In this document: positions 50,234 through 62,300 of the stretch, in pieces
How the letters are laid out: each line of letters begins with the position of its first letter
Numbering within the stretch: position 1 is the first letter of the stretch
Source: Paragordius varius
Taxonomy: Eukaryota; Nematomorpha
Assembly: GCA_964247055.1 (NCBI GenBank)
Contig: OZ176051.1
Coordinates: 4,092,001-4,156,000, forward strand
DNA: 64,000 nt
Direction: 5' to 3'
The notes under the pieces: generated by a model
What the model was told of the DNA's origin: nothing
Seen by the model: only the letters and a program-made list of their open reading frames with translations
Database searches by the model: none
Position numbers and translations under genes: made by a program

Positions 50234-50776
50234 CTTCGATTTAAATTGGGGTATTAGATACCCCAGGCCTGTTTAAAATTAAATTCTTTAAAAGATATAG
50301 AAGGAATCGAAACCATGGCAAAATTTTGCACTTATCTAACATCAATTAACCGAAATATATAAAAAAATTTATTCAAAAATACTTGATATTACTTATTTTA
50401 AGCTAAAACCGAAAGGTAAAAATTTTGGCAACGTGACATGTGTTAAATTGTAAAATTGAAAAATTATACAAACTAAACCGCTTTTTCTATTTCTATCAAT
50501 GTTAGATGTAATTTATATAAAAAATTAGCTTTTTTTACCCTTAAAATTAAATAAATACGATATTTTGCAAAAATATTGTAAAATAAAAATGGCGTCGAAG
50601 TGAGATGGAGCTTTTTTTTCAAAACAAAATTATATCAAGATATTTTGGCATATTTATATAATATTTATCAGGATAAAAGCATAAATTTAAATTGGGACCG
50701 TTTCCTTCAGTAGGTTTTTAAAAATATTAATTTAAATTTAGTCTGGGGTATTTAGATACCCCAATTTGAATCGAAG
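50234..50776. repeat. Inverted repeat whose ends each carry a hairpin
   Basis: CTTCGATTTAAATTGGGGTA at the left pairs with TACCCCAATTTGAATCGAAG at the right. Each end is itself a hairpin: TGGGGTATTAGATACCCCAG (50247-50266) and CTGGGGTATTTAGATACCCC (from 50743). The 480 bp between is AT-rich with no coding. It may be a MITE. A looser relative, TTGGGGTAGTTTGCCCCAG, is near 50001. Confidence 0.6.
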
Positions 50777-51046
50777 TGTTAAAGTTAATTGTTTACTTTT
50801 ATACATTTATTTCCCGTTTTCTAGAAAATCAAATCCAAAGAAAAGATACTAAAACGTTTAAGATGATAATTTTTTTACCATTTACAAGCGTCTATAAACT
50901 AAAGAACGCATATTTTAAATTTGGCCCTATATCCTAGATACATTTTAAGTTATTAGAGATCGCTCCAGTACAAAACTTTTCCAAAAAGTAATGAAGCGCT
51001 GAATATGAGTTTATATAAAAGCATTTTTAAGTTTACACAGTTGACA

Positions 51047-51965
51047 TCTATATATTTATAAAAATGGAATATGCTGGCTTTGTTATCTATTTCCGGAAAA
51101 CCGGTAGACCCATTCAAATCCAAATATCGAAAATATATAATTACTAATGAATGCCTCGACAATAGCTTGGCCCTTTTTTGAATTAGGCTCCCAGTTCAGG
51201 CCCACCCCTTGTAAAAAACGGGTTTTTTTTTGAAAATAAATGTCCACAAAAATCTTGTTCGAGACATTTTTCCGAAAAACCTGTTGGACCATTCAATTTC
51301 AAATATGATTTTTGTTTACTTATTTTCGATTGCGCCGAAAATAGTCGTCTCGCTTTTTTGATCTAGGCCCTATGTTTACACCCCCTCCCCCCCTAAAAAT
51401 GCCATTTTTTTCAAAAAACAAAGTCCACAAAAATAATTTTTTGATTCTATTTTTCGCCCAAGGTATGAAACCGTAAAAATTTAATAAAGATTTCACGGAT
51501 TCCCTGTTAAAAGGCAAAAATTTTAGTCCAGGGTTTCTTTCATGATGGCTGCTGGGTAAGGAGCTACCCGCGAAAAACTGACCCGTCATATCAAAAGAGC
51601 GTGTTATTGGGGCTAAATTTCATAAAACCTATCAGGCCATATGAGTTCAATAGCTGCTTAAAGTATTACCCGTAACAAGTATATATTTATGTCGAGCGGA
51701 TTTTTTAAACAACCGTTAAAAAGGCCTTTTAATCCCTAAAAAATGCGCTATCATTGAACTATTACTTAGTTTTGAAGCCATTCTTCCATAAACTATTAGG
51801 AATGAATGATGATTCCAGGTACAAAGGAATTTTTTAACTAACTACATTTTTATATTGGTCTCTGAATAGTGGGCTACCCGCCTACAACAGCGCCATCATA
51901 TCCATACAGCATGCCTTTGGGGCCAAATTTCAGAATATGAGACTATGTGAATCATTTTAAAACTT
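51047..51965 (+). mobile_element. Helitron-like copy, long form, no 3' end
   Basis: It starts TCTATATATTTATAAAAATG after A, runs through the core to the boundary hairpin GGGTAAGGAGCTACCC (about 51556), then into units shared with 14070-14590. I do not see the hairpin-CTAG end before the next copy starts, so the right edge is approximate. Confidence 0.65.
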
Positions 51966-52172
51966 CGTGCCGCATAACGAAATTGCTTATAAAATCAAAA
52001 ACAAATTATGCTCATTTCAAATAAAATTGTCTATCTCAATATTCCAACGATACAATTAAATGATCAATCAGACTTTATTGATTTTAAACATAAAATCGGA
52101 TTAGTTTGTTGTTTTATTATTTATTTATCTATCATACGTATAGGATGTTAAAAAATATATGGATAATAAAAC

Positions 52173-52767
52173 ATTATATATTTATAAAAATGGAAAATGC
52201 TGGCTTTGGATCTGTTTCCGGAAAACCGGTAGACCCATTCAAATCCAAATATCGAAAAAATATAATAATTAATGAATGCTCCGACAATAGCTTCGCTTTT
52301 TTTTGAATTAGGCCCCCAGTTCGGGTCCACCCCGTGTAAAAAACGGGTTTTTTTTGAAAACAAAAGTCCACAAAAATCGTGTCTTTGAGACAATTTTCCG
52401 GAGAACGTGTTGGACCATTTTATTTCAAATATAATTTTTGTTTAGTTATTTTCGATTGCGCCGAACATAGTCGGCTCGCATTTTTAATTTAGGTCCTCTT
52501 TTTACCCGCTTTTTTTAAAAAACCAAGTCCACAAAAATAATTTTTGAATCTATTTTTCCCCAAGTAAACAATATATTAGCATGACGGCACCGTTTTAAAA
52601 TTTCTATAAGATCATAGCTATTAAATAATGTTTCGAAATAATTCACATAAGTGGATCATTTTATTGTCTGTTTTTTCAAATAGCCTACCCCCCCTCCCCC
52701 CCCCCCCCCCCCCCCATAAGTTCGAAGGACTTCCTCGGGCTGCGTAGCAGCACGAGATTTACGCTAG
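52173..52767 (+). mobile_element. Non-autonomous Helitron copy with poly-C
   Basis: It starts TTATATATTTATAAAAATGG (the TC tip has decayed), has one core, a C-rich tract (about 52687-52715), hairpin CTCGGGCTGC-GTA-GCAGCACGAG and CTAG (52764-52767) before T. The 40 bases ahead of it (52125-52163) match the prefix found ahead of the long units in the array at 1-6914. Confidence 0.75.
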
Positions 52768-53728
52768 TAAAATATATTAATGATAAATAAACGCATTGAG
52801 ATTTTCATGGTGTTTTAGATTAATATTTAAACAAATATTTACTCTTTTGTGGTATTGCTCCATACAGAAATATCGCAAAATTTGCGCACCTTATGACAAA
52901 ATTTTTTTCGTGAAGTCAAAAAAATTTTTCATTAAATATTAGTAGAATATACACAAACTATATTAAAAAATCATAATAATTTATTTTTGGGTGTGTAAGC
53001 TCCAAATCACAAATTTTTGACCCTTTTAAAATGGATGAGTTTTTACAATAAAGGTGCAATTCTAATTTTAAAATATGCTGCTAGAAAAATCAATAAGTTG
53101 TTTAAAAATTTAATTTTTAGCAAAATTTTACTGAAGCGTATTTTAATTGAAGAATAGTGAAAACAGTAAGAACACATTTTTCATATATTTAGATGCTGCT
53201 GAAGATTCGCCTCAGTCTTTCGATTAAAACATTTATTCGCCTTAATTTTGACAGAGTTTTTGGAATGATACATTTTGATATGTTAGAGAGAGGAATATAA
53301 TTTTCATGGTTTTTAAATATAAATAAATTTTTAAAAGCTCTAAATATTTTTAATTAAAAATTGTTAACAAAATTCGTTAAAGGTTTAAAACAAGCAAATG
53401 GTATATGAAAACTATAATTTTTACAGAAAACAAATTTGCGGATTCTTTTCGTTTAATCAAAAAAATATTTCTATAAAATTTATTTATTACCAATATATTT
53501 TATTAGTATGAATATATATTTATAAGTAACATAAACAACCCATATATATATTATATTCACAAAATAGAGATATATAAGGTTTGGCAAATATATATATATA
53601 TAAATACAAAATTAGATAAGAAGCATAATGAATGGAAGATTTTTGGTATGAGTATATGGGAGTAAGAAATTAAAAAAATTAAAATTTAAAAACATAACAT
53701 AATTGATAGATATTGGCTAATCTTTTTC
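52768..53728. other. Intergenic, 3' flank of the CAMSAP gene
   Basis: No gene is seen. It should hold the CAMSAP 3' UTR on the minus strand. Candidate poly(A) signals (TTTATT on plus) occur near 53480, about 240 bases after the stop, but cannot be told from chance. Confidence 0.4.
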
Positions 53729-56700
53729 TTAACATTTCCTTGATATTTTACATGTTTGCCATACGATTTCTTTAACAATTATTGCATCGATTGTTGCAGT
53801 TAATTGCTTTGATGGGATTTCTGCAAACGCCTTGGATCCGGAATTATATCTTAAGGAGTAAAAAAATTAAATAATTTCAATTTTTAATAATACCGTCTTA
53901 AATAATTTATAATACAAAGGGTAATTTTATGACTTGTTAATTTTTTAAAATAGGTTTCAGTTTAGTAGGTACTTAAGCATTTAAACACGTAATTAAAATG
54001 GCAAAATTAGATAATTTCTAAAAACATGTCATCTAAATAAAATTTAATCCAATTAAACAAGTTTTAGGATGTAAAATTATTATAATAAATGAAGATAATT
54101 AGATTTTATAAATGTCAAGGAAGTTTTAACCTCAATGTTGTCCAAGTTTACCATATTTAATCAAAAACATTCGTTACAACATATAAATATACCATCATAT
54201 ACTAGTTATTTTAAACCAAAATAATTTATTTTCTATACATTATTTTTAAATTTTGCTCGAAATTTAAAATTTTTGTTGCCAAATCCACTTTTTCTAAATA
54301 AAATTATTTTTGGGTAATTTTTTTACTTATAAAAATGAGCAACAGTCGTATGATCCGCTATAAGTTTTTGAGGTCCCAACCCATGTATTTTAACGAGTTC
54401 AACGGCAAAACTACTGTTTATTGCATTTGCGATAGCTATACCATTGCTTCCATTACCCAGCGCATTAGTAGTATTAAGCGCATTGTTTCGCCTTGTGGAA
54501 AAGGTTTTGGATGAATCTGTATTATACAATAATTTATAAAAAAAAAAGTTAAATTATATTATGTCATGTTGCATTCAGAATCCTTTTATCGTTATGAATT
54601 TGCAAAAAAATCCCTACGATGACATCAATTTAATTTTTGAGCGAAATATACGATTGATAACACTAGTCGACAAATTTGGACATTTTTAAGCACCACCACT
54701 CAAACTTTTTAATTATGACTAATTTTAGTGTTTTAAAACCGAATTTGAAAAAAAATTTGATCCCGCCAATCAGAATTTTGAAATTTTATAGGTTTTTTAA
54801 TTTTTCAAAAACAAGAGAAAATCGAGAGAAAATTAAATATAATTTTATAATAAAATGTTATTATATTATAAACTTAATATCATTTAATAAAGCGTTTTAA
54901 ACTCTATCTTTTGAATATAAATATGTCATTTAAATATCAGAAAGAAAAAAATAGTAGGGACTTAAACGTCAAAATTTAGTCTTTTTTTTCAAGTGAATTT
55001 TTAACACATATAAAATTTTTTTAAAAAAATACTAAAAAAGGTATTCTATGGTTTAAACCTTCGGCTTTCAGATAGGCTATATTTTTTTTGTTAGATTTCG
55101 TTCTTTCAAGTACTTATTAGACTTTTTCTCTTGAGTTGGTTCTTATAAAAAATCCTTTATTTATACCTAGTGGATATACCTTATTTTTTTAAGATTATTG
55201 GTTGTTTTGTATTTTGAATTTCAGATGGATGTTGTGTAGCCACTTTTAGTAGAATTTACCGTTATGGGGTTGGACCATTTGTATTTACCTAATTTATATT
55301 CAATTTAATTGTAGAATTTATCTAACTTTATTCTGTAAATTGGTTAATTTGACATGTCAATTTGACTGGATTTTGCTTGCAAGTCTCTCTTATCGGACTT
55401 TCGATTACTTATTGTTATATTTGCCATATCTGGCATAATTATAGGATCGCTTGGGGGATATGCAGAGCTTGTGCAGCCGCCCATATCTATCACACTATAC
55501 ATAAGCCCCTTTTAGATTTTAATACTTTGACTCTTAACTTGTTTAGTATCTTATTTAATGCCTAGAATTTGTTATCCATGCATGGAATATTACTTGTATC
55601 GACTTGCTTGTTTGAATATTTAAACATATGTTCACGAGGAATGATTGTTATTTTTGAATTAAATACAAATTTAAAAATTAAATTTTGGAAAAATCCTATT
55701 GGTAGCCTCAATTTTCTTTTTTGTTTTGGCCTTTCCATGCCATTAGGTATCAGAAAATGCAAAAATAATGGAGTGGTGCAAAACCTTGTTGACTAGTGTA
55801 ATCAAATAAGCCATTGCATTCACTATAAATTGTTTCATAATATTCGATTTTATAGCATAGTATAAAATATTTTTGGAGTCGTTTTATATAAAACTTAAAT
55901 GAAGATATTTTGTAAGGCTGATTGTTTTCGTCTAATATGTTACACTTTATTTTATATTGTAATTGGTTTAAATATTAATTATAGCGAATTATAATGGATA
56001 AACTTGTAACTTGTCAATTAAGTGACTTTTTCATCCTTGCAATCTTAAATTATTATAAAATAAGGAGAAGGCAATGATTATCAGTCATACTTATAATATT
56101 TCATTAAAGATATTTATGCAAAATTTTAATTTCCAAAAAAACCTACTCGAATTAGTGGATGCAATCAGAGAATTGACTGATGAGGAAGAATGTTGAAATA
56201 TATTTGTTGTATCGCCCATAGGTCCTCCTCCTACATTTGCAATAAATGGTCCAATGTTGCTTGATGATGCAGGCGTCATCCTATGATAAAGTGCACGATA
56301 TTGCATTTGGCGATCACGAAACAGTATAATGAATTGACTTTGGTCACTTTTGTTTATTGCCTAGATAGAGTTGTTTAAAATTTAATATTATTCTGATAAA
56401 GATATAGAAAAAAGGATGTAAAGTATGTGCTAAATATTTATAATTGACACAGCAGAGAAAAAAATAAAATATAAAAACGGAAAGAAAACGGATTTTTGTA
56501 AAGAAATCCAATATATAACCTTATAAATAAGATTGTTAAATATAAAATTGAGTGCACCGTTACATCTCTATTCCTTTTGCGCAAACAAATAGGTTATATT
56601 CAACTACAAAAATTTAAATAAAAATGCGTTTATAGAAAAACATTAATCTTTAACTTTTTGTAAGTTCGTTTTTATATATTAATTTTTTCTTTATTAAACT

Positions 56701-57051
56701 ATTCCCACGCATTGCATAGTAGTAATTAACATTTCTATTCTACCCAAATATGAAATGTATGAAATAAAATAAAAGCAAAACCAATTTAAACAACCTCAAT
56801 AGCTTTCATTCTAATTTGAGCATTAACCATACCAGCTAAAACACTGTGAGTTAGCGCTTGTATAACTATGGCCCGATTATTTTTTTCCCCGTTAAAATTT
56901 GTGTAGGAGGGACCACCTCGACCATTTTCACCCAAAGAGTTTCCACCAGTAGGTATGGAATGAGTTGAAGAATATGTTGTAAAATTATTATTATTGCCAC
57001 TTTTGCTAATACTGCTGTTGATTATTTTCGTGTTCCCGTTTGCGAAAATGC
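53729..57051 (-). other. CKK microtubule-binding domain, four exons
   Basis: In order, with the human equivalents from memory: GPSYTNFNGEKNNRAIVIQA with LTHSVLAGMVN (GPKLYKEPSAKSNKHIIQNALAHCCLAGKVN), then QFIILFRDRQMQYRALY (NFLILFRDSGCQFRSLY), then ELVKIHGLGPQKL (INKLTGIGPKSI), then HFYKYNSGSKAFAEIPSKQL (LYKYNSDRKQFSHIPAKTL), then TIDAIIVKEIVWQT. About 85 extra residues rich in Ser, Asn, Ala and Gly separate RALY from ELVKIHGLGP, where the family has about 10. Confidence 0.88.
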
Positions 57052-57613
57052 CTAAAAGTGGGATAAAAAACACTTGAAACCCTTGAATCATTAATATATG
57101 AATCAAATAAATTCGAAATAATTACATTCAATAAAATATGGCCATATTTTCCATTAACAAACATTAGTAAAATAACCATAATTATAATCAAATAAAATGC
57201 TTAAAAAAGTATTATTAAACTTTATAGGGATAAATTTTCATTAAATTATTAAGTAAAAACGGGATATTTTCAAAGTACCGATAATAACCACAATTAATAT
57301 AAAACTCACCTTTGCAAGTGGAAGAGTTGTTAAATTTTTGGGTTTGGCTTCGATTAATTTTCGTCCCAAATTTTTTAGTATCACCCATTTCTGAATTATT
57401 ACTAAATATGATTATTAAATATTGATATATGTTATCTATCATTAATAAGGCAGAGAAAATTTATATTAAAGTAATATATATATAATTAAATAAATGCAGG
57501 AACAGTGAAAAATCCATATTTTCTATGCATCAAAATTAAATCAATTATATTATTCTTTAGCATATTCACTGGTGTCTAATTTGCTTGCTTAATTTGTTAA
57601 GTTAAAAAAAGAC

Positions 57614-57644
<31 letters not shown>

Positions 57645-59316
57645 AATATGATTTTAAATACCTTTCATTGTTCTTCATTTCTTGTTGTTCTAAACGTAGC
57701 AATTGACATAAATGATGAGTTGAACCGGTTGCAGAAATTTTGTTTAATTTTGAATTATTCGGCCTATCCCATGTTTTGTCTTCATCTAAGTATAAAAAAA
57801 GATGGGAACTAAAAGTATTTTGGGTAAAATACAAAACGATGTTTCAATTTTTTAAATTATTCCCCAAAAGTTTAAATATATAACCACAAAAATATTATAG
57901 TTTTTTTCTAAAACAGAGATATGAGTGAATTTATGTTGAAATATTACATGTTAAAATTGAAAAAATAAAAATGAATCGGTCATTCAAAACCGTTTTTAAA
58001 ATAATTTTTACTTAAAAAAATAATTTTAAATATTAATATTAAAACTATAAAAAACTTTAATAATGCACAATACATTAAATAGAGAATAAAATACCATTTT
58101 CTGTAATGTTACATAAACTATATTGTGATTTGGATGAAGATAAGGGTCTTTTTGTTAAGAAGCCAGTCTTTGCGGAAAATTTTCCATTATCAGTAAAATC
58201 TTTCTTAACTGATGGGTAGTCATTTAATTTATTTTTTATAGAGTTAGTTAAGTTGTAATCAACATTGTTTCGTTTCCTAAATTTTTGTTCAAATTTTATG
58301 GCATTATCAATGTTTGTCATTGGTGATGAAGGTGGTGTTGGAGAAATATTATTATTATTATTAATATTATTCTCATTGCGCAAACAATAGGTTGATTGTG
58401 ATAATTTAGATTTTGCAAATGTACGCCGTAATGAACTTTCTATCAATTTTATAATATATTAAAAATAAATAATACCATCTGAAAACTTGTTACATTATAT
58501 AATATCTGCAGAATTTAGAGATATTTAGTTAAGAATAAAAAACTAAAATGTTAATAGGCTAATTGCGAATCAATTTTAAAATTTAAACTTCATAAATTCT
58601 ATTCTTCAATAATTCGCCTTACCAATGATTTTATATCTAGCTGAATTCAAAAATATTTTTAAAATTCAAATTTTTAACTTTAAAAAAATGGACATATATT
58701 AATTTCATTCTATTCATTGAATAATGATTAATCTTGTAAATCATTTTATAGATATATAACCTGCATTTTGGTTCATTCTTTTGGTTTGGGAAGGCAGGGG
58801 TGGTAAATTTTGGAGTTTTTTGCTATTTCCAGCAATGCGTGTTGTTTCATTTTGTTTGCATGCACGTACAGATTTAAAAACTTTATTTTTTTCATAAATA
58901 CTCTCCTTATTTTTGCCATCGTAATATAAACTATCGGCGGCCTTATCGTCAATTTCATTGGTTTCCTTTTGATTTTTCCGATTTATAAAATGTTTTTCGA
59001 AAGACAGGAATTTGTTTTCATCGTTTGGCGTGGGATCTTTTTCATTGGATGAATTATTTTTCCAGGTAGTAGCTGATACATTAGAATGGATAGAATGGGA
59101 TTTATGCAGTGGAGAAACTAAAAACATTTTATAAGTAAAATTTAAACCAAAAAATTAAAATTTAGTAGAATATATTACACTAAAATAAAAAAAGGTTCAT
59201 CAAACTTTTTACTTCCCTGCATCCATAAATTTTATTAAGCTAATATACATTTTTATAGTGAAAAAATAATTTTTATATAATCATACAATAAAACAGACAG
59301 AATCAAAACTAAAAGT

Positions 59317-59386
<70 letters not shown>

Positions 59387-62300
59387 TTTTTACCATATTC
59401 AGTTATTGCTTTATGTAGGGCACTACTCTGGTTTGTATCAGCAATTTTTTTTTCCATATATTGCGCTAAAATAATTTGGCGTTTAAGCTTTTCATCCTCC
59501 TTTTTTTGTTCCATTTCAATTTGCTTTTTTCTACAAAAAAAATAATTATTATGAAAAATAATAATAAATGTTAATTTAATACTCTCACAATATTTTTTAC
59601 AAAGTCCCAAATAAATTAATATTCAAAAAATTCCTGCTCCACCCATTAATCTAGAATTCGATAAATGTGTTAAACACTTTTTACAAAATATTTTAATTTT
59701 AAAAAGTATTTTACAGCAATCGAATAAATTAATATATTTTTCCCGATTTAATAAAAATTAGTTATAAAGTAAACAATTTATTTTAACAAGAGCCAATATA
59801 TTAAATTTTTTAAATAATATTCCCTCCCCACATAGATAAACAGTAAAAATTGAAAATATACGGACAAAATCTAAAAATATAAAGACAACCACACTTTTTT
59901 AACCTTAATTTATCCTATAAAAAACATTTAATTATAGTCGTAAAATACACAATTGATGTTACCAATTCACATTTCTATATTATAATATGTAATTTAAAAC
60001 AATGAGTTATATTCAAATAAATCGATTAAAAAAAGTATGGTTGTCTTTTTGAAAAAAAATTTGTCTTTATATTTTCACGTTTTGTCCATATAATTTCAAT
60101 TTTTACTGTTTGTATATTTTAACCCATTTTCAAAATGTCAAATATAAAAAATTAATAGGAAAACTTTTGTTTTTCAGCGCGTTTCGCTGCCAATTCTTTT
60201 TTCTTGGCAACTTGGATTTCCCGTTTGGCTTGCCTTTCAATAACTTTGGCTATGACATTTTCTTTACGTTTCTTTATAGTTTCCTCCAAAAACTATACAT
60301 ATACATATATTATACGTAGACAATGCTTTATTTATCTTTTTTTCTAATTAATTTATATTCAAAAGAGTTTTGAAAACCAATAATCCTAACTATGGATAAA
60401 TACAAATAACGGAGTTTATATTATTATTAAATTTATTTCGAAATCCTACATTTTACTTATTCTTCAAAACGGTATATAAATTTAAAAGATGCTTCATTAC
60501 AATGTAAATTAAAAAAATATCAAAGTGTACTAGTTTGTGGCAAAAACGATTCTAGATATCAGGACAATTTAAAACCTACCTAACCTATCATATTTCTAAA
60601 ATTCCTACAGAATGAGCAAAAAAACATTTGAACAAATTCAAATTTATCATATTTTACACAAAATAACTATTCATCAAACTAAAAACAACAAATCATTTAA
60701 TTTATTGATATATCAAAATAAAAATAACCCCAAAATACATGTGCTTACTTCTTGATCTAATGCAGTTGTAACGTTAGATGCCACATTAACAGTTATGAGA
60801 GATTTATTATTATTAGTAGTTGCAAAAGGAGAGTGTGTAGGGGATGATGGTATAATACGTTGTTTGGCAGCTAAATCGCACACTGAACGACTGAGAGATA
60901 AACGCTTTCGAAAGATACTGGACTCTTCATTGTTGTCTTTATTGTTAATACTCGTGTTGTTTATATCTAATATCGACGACGCATCTAATATGGGTAAATA
61001 TATATGTAATAAATCATAAAATTTATTTTTTTAAAAGCAAAAATTAAAATTTTAATAGCGTTATTGAATTAAAGAAAATTTAAAAACCATCCATTTTAAT
61101 CAAGATATTTCTTTAAATATATAAATGTTAACTATAGCAATTTTAATATTCCTAAAAAAAGTATTAAACCATATTCATAAGAATTAAAACTGATCATAAT
61201 CGTGCTGCAATTTGATTAGAAACAATCTCTCATATTAATTCATAGAGAAAGAGATTATAAAAACTATACCGAATTTAACGTAATCAAAAGTTTACATACT
61301 TTGATCAATGAGACTGTTATTATTGTGCAAAGGAATGGTAAAACTCAAATTTTTAATTGATCGGGAAGGTGTCATAAAATTTTTCGGCTGTTTTAACTCA
61401 TTTTCTGCCAAGTATGGTAGGGGTGATGCATTTGATGGTATTGATGAATCTTCATTCATATGGTAACTAAAAAAATGAAATATATAAATTTCAGAATTTT
61501 TATAATTGTAATTTTAATGAATAATATCCCGAAAATTTGAGGCGAAAAATAATGTTGTTACTTTAACCAGTTTTATAATTAGTAATAAAGTGCCAAAAAA
61601 TGTATGTTATAAAACAAAAAACACTAGCAATTAATCGTAAAAAAATCAAAAAAATTCGAATTTCTTAATAATTTAGTATACAGGCTTATGTAATTTTAGT
61701 AAAAATTATTATAGCCCTATATTTTTGGAAAAATATCATTCCTAAGTTTGGTATATATAAATTTTATTTATAAAAAACAAGATATTCTAATAGTTTTGAG
61801 CTATAATAAATATTTTACGAATTAATTTCACAATTCCTTTCATTGGAATAGCCTGAGGTGGATTCATTGCTTTTGAGATTCTCCTCGTAGTTTGCATATT
61901 GATCATAGCCAAAATTCTATTATAATATTTATATGTGAAAAAATGATATAAATAAAATTATAGCTTAAGGGTTTAACGAAATTGCCAGTGGTTAAAAACA
62001 GTTTTATTTAAATATTCAAAATTATACTTAAAAAATTAAAGTTTTCAAAAACTTGCATAACTTTCAATAAATGCTAAAATTTAATAAATCTTATACTAAA
62101 AGAAAGAATGTTACATTAAATTTTGGTAAGCAAAGCAAAATCATTAATCACAGATTTTTAAATTAACCATCAAATAAAAACCAAAAATAGTCTCTAATTT
62201 CTTTTCATAACATTGAGCTTAAATATACCTCTCGTTTCTCTGGCTGACCCGAAAAATCAGGTATATTATGATTTTCGCTATTAAATTTTGCACCGTTTTT

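Noticed and set aside
55362-55796. Plus-strand open frames in the CAMSAP intron as a nested gene.
   Set aside because: They are short, hydrophobic and low in complexity, with no recognisable domain or splice structure.
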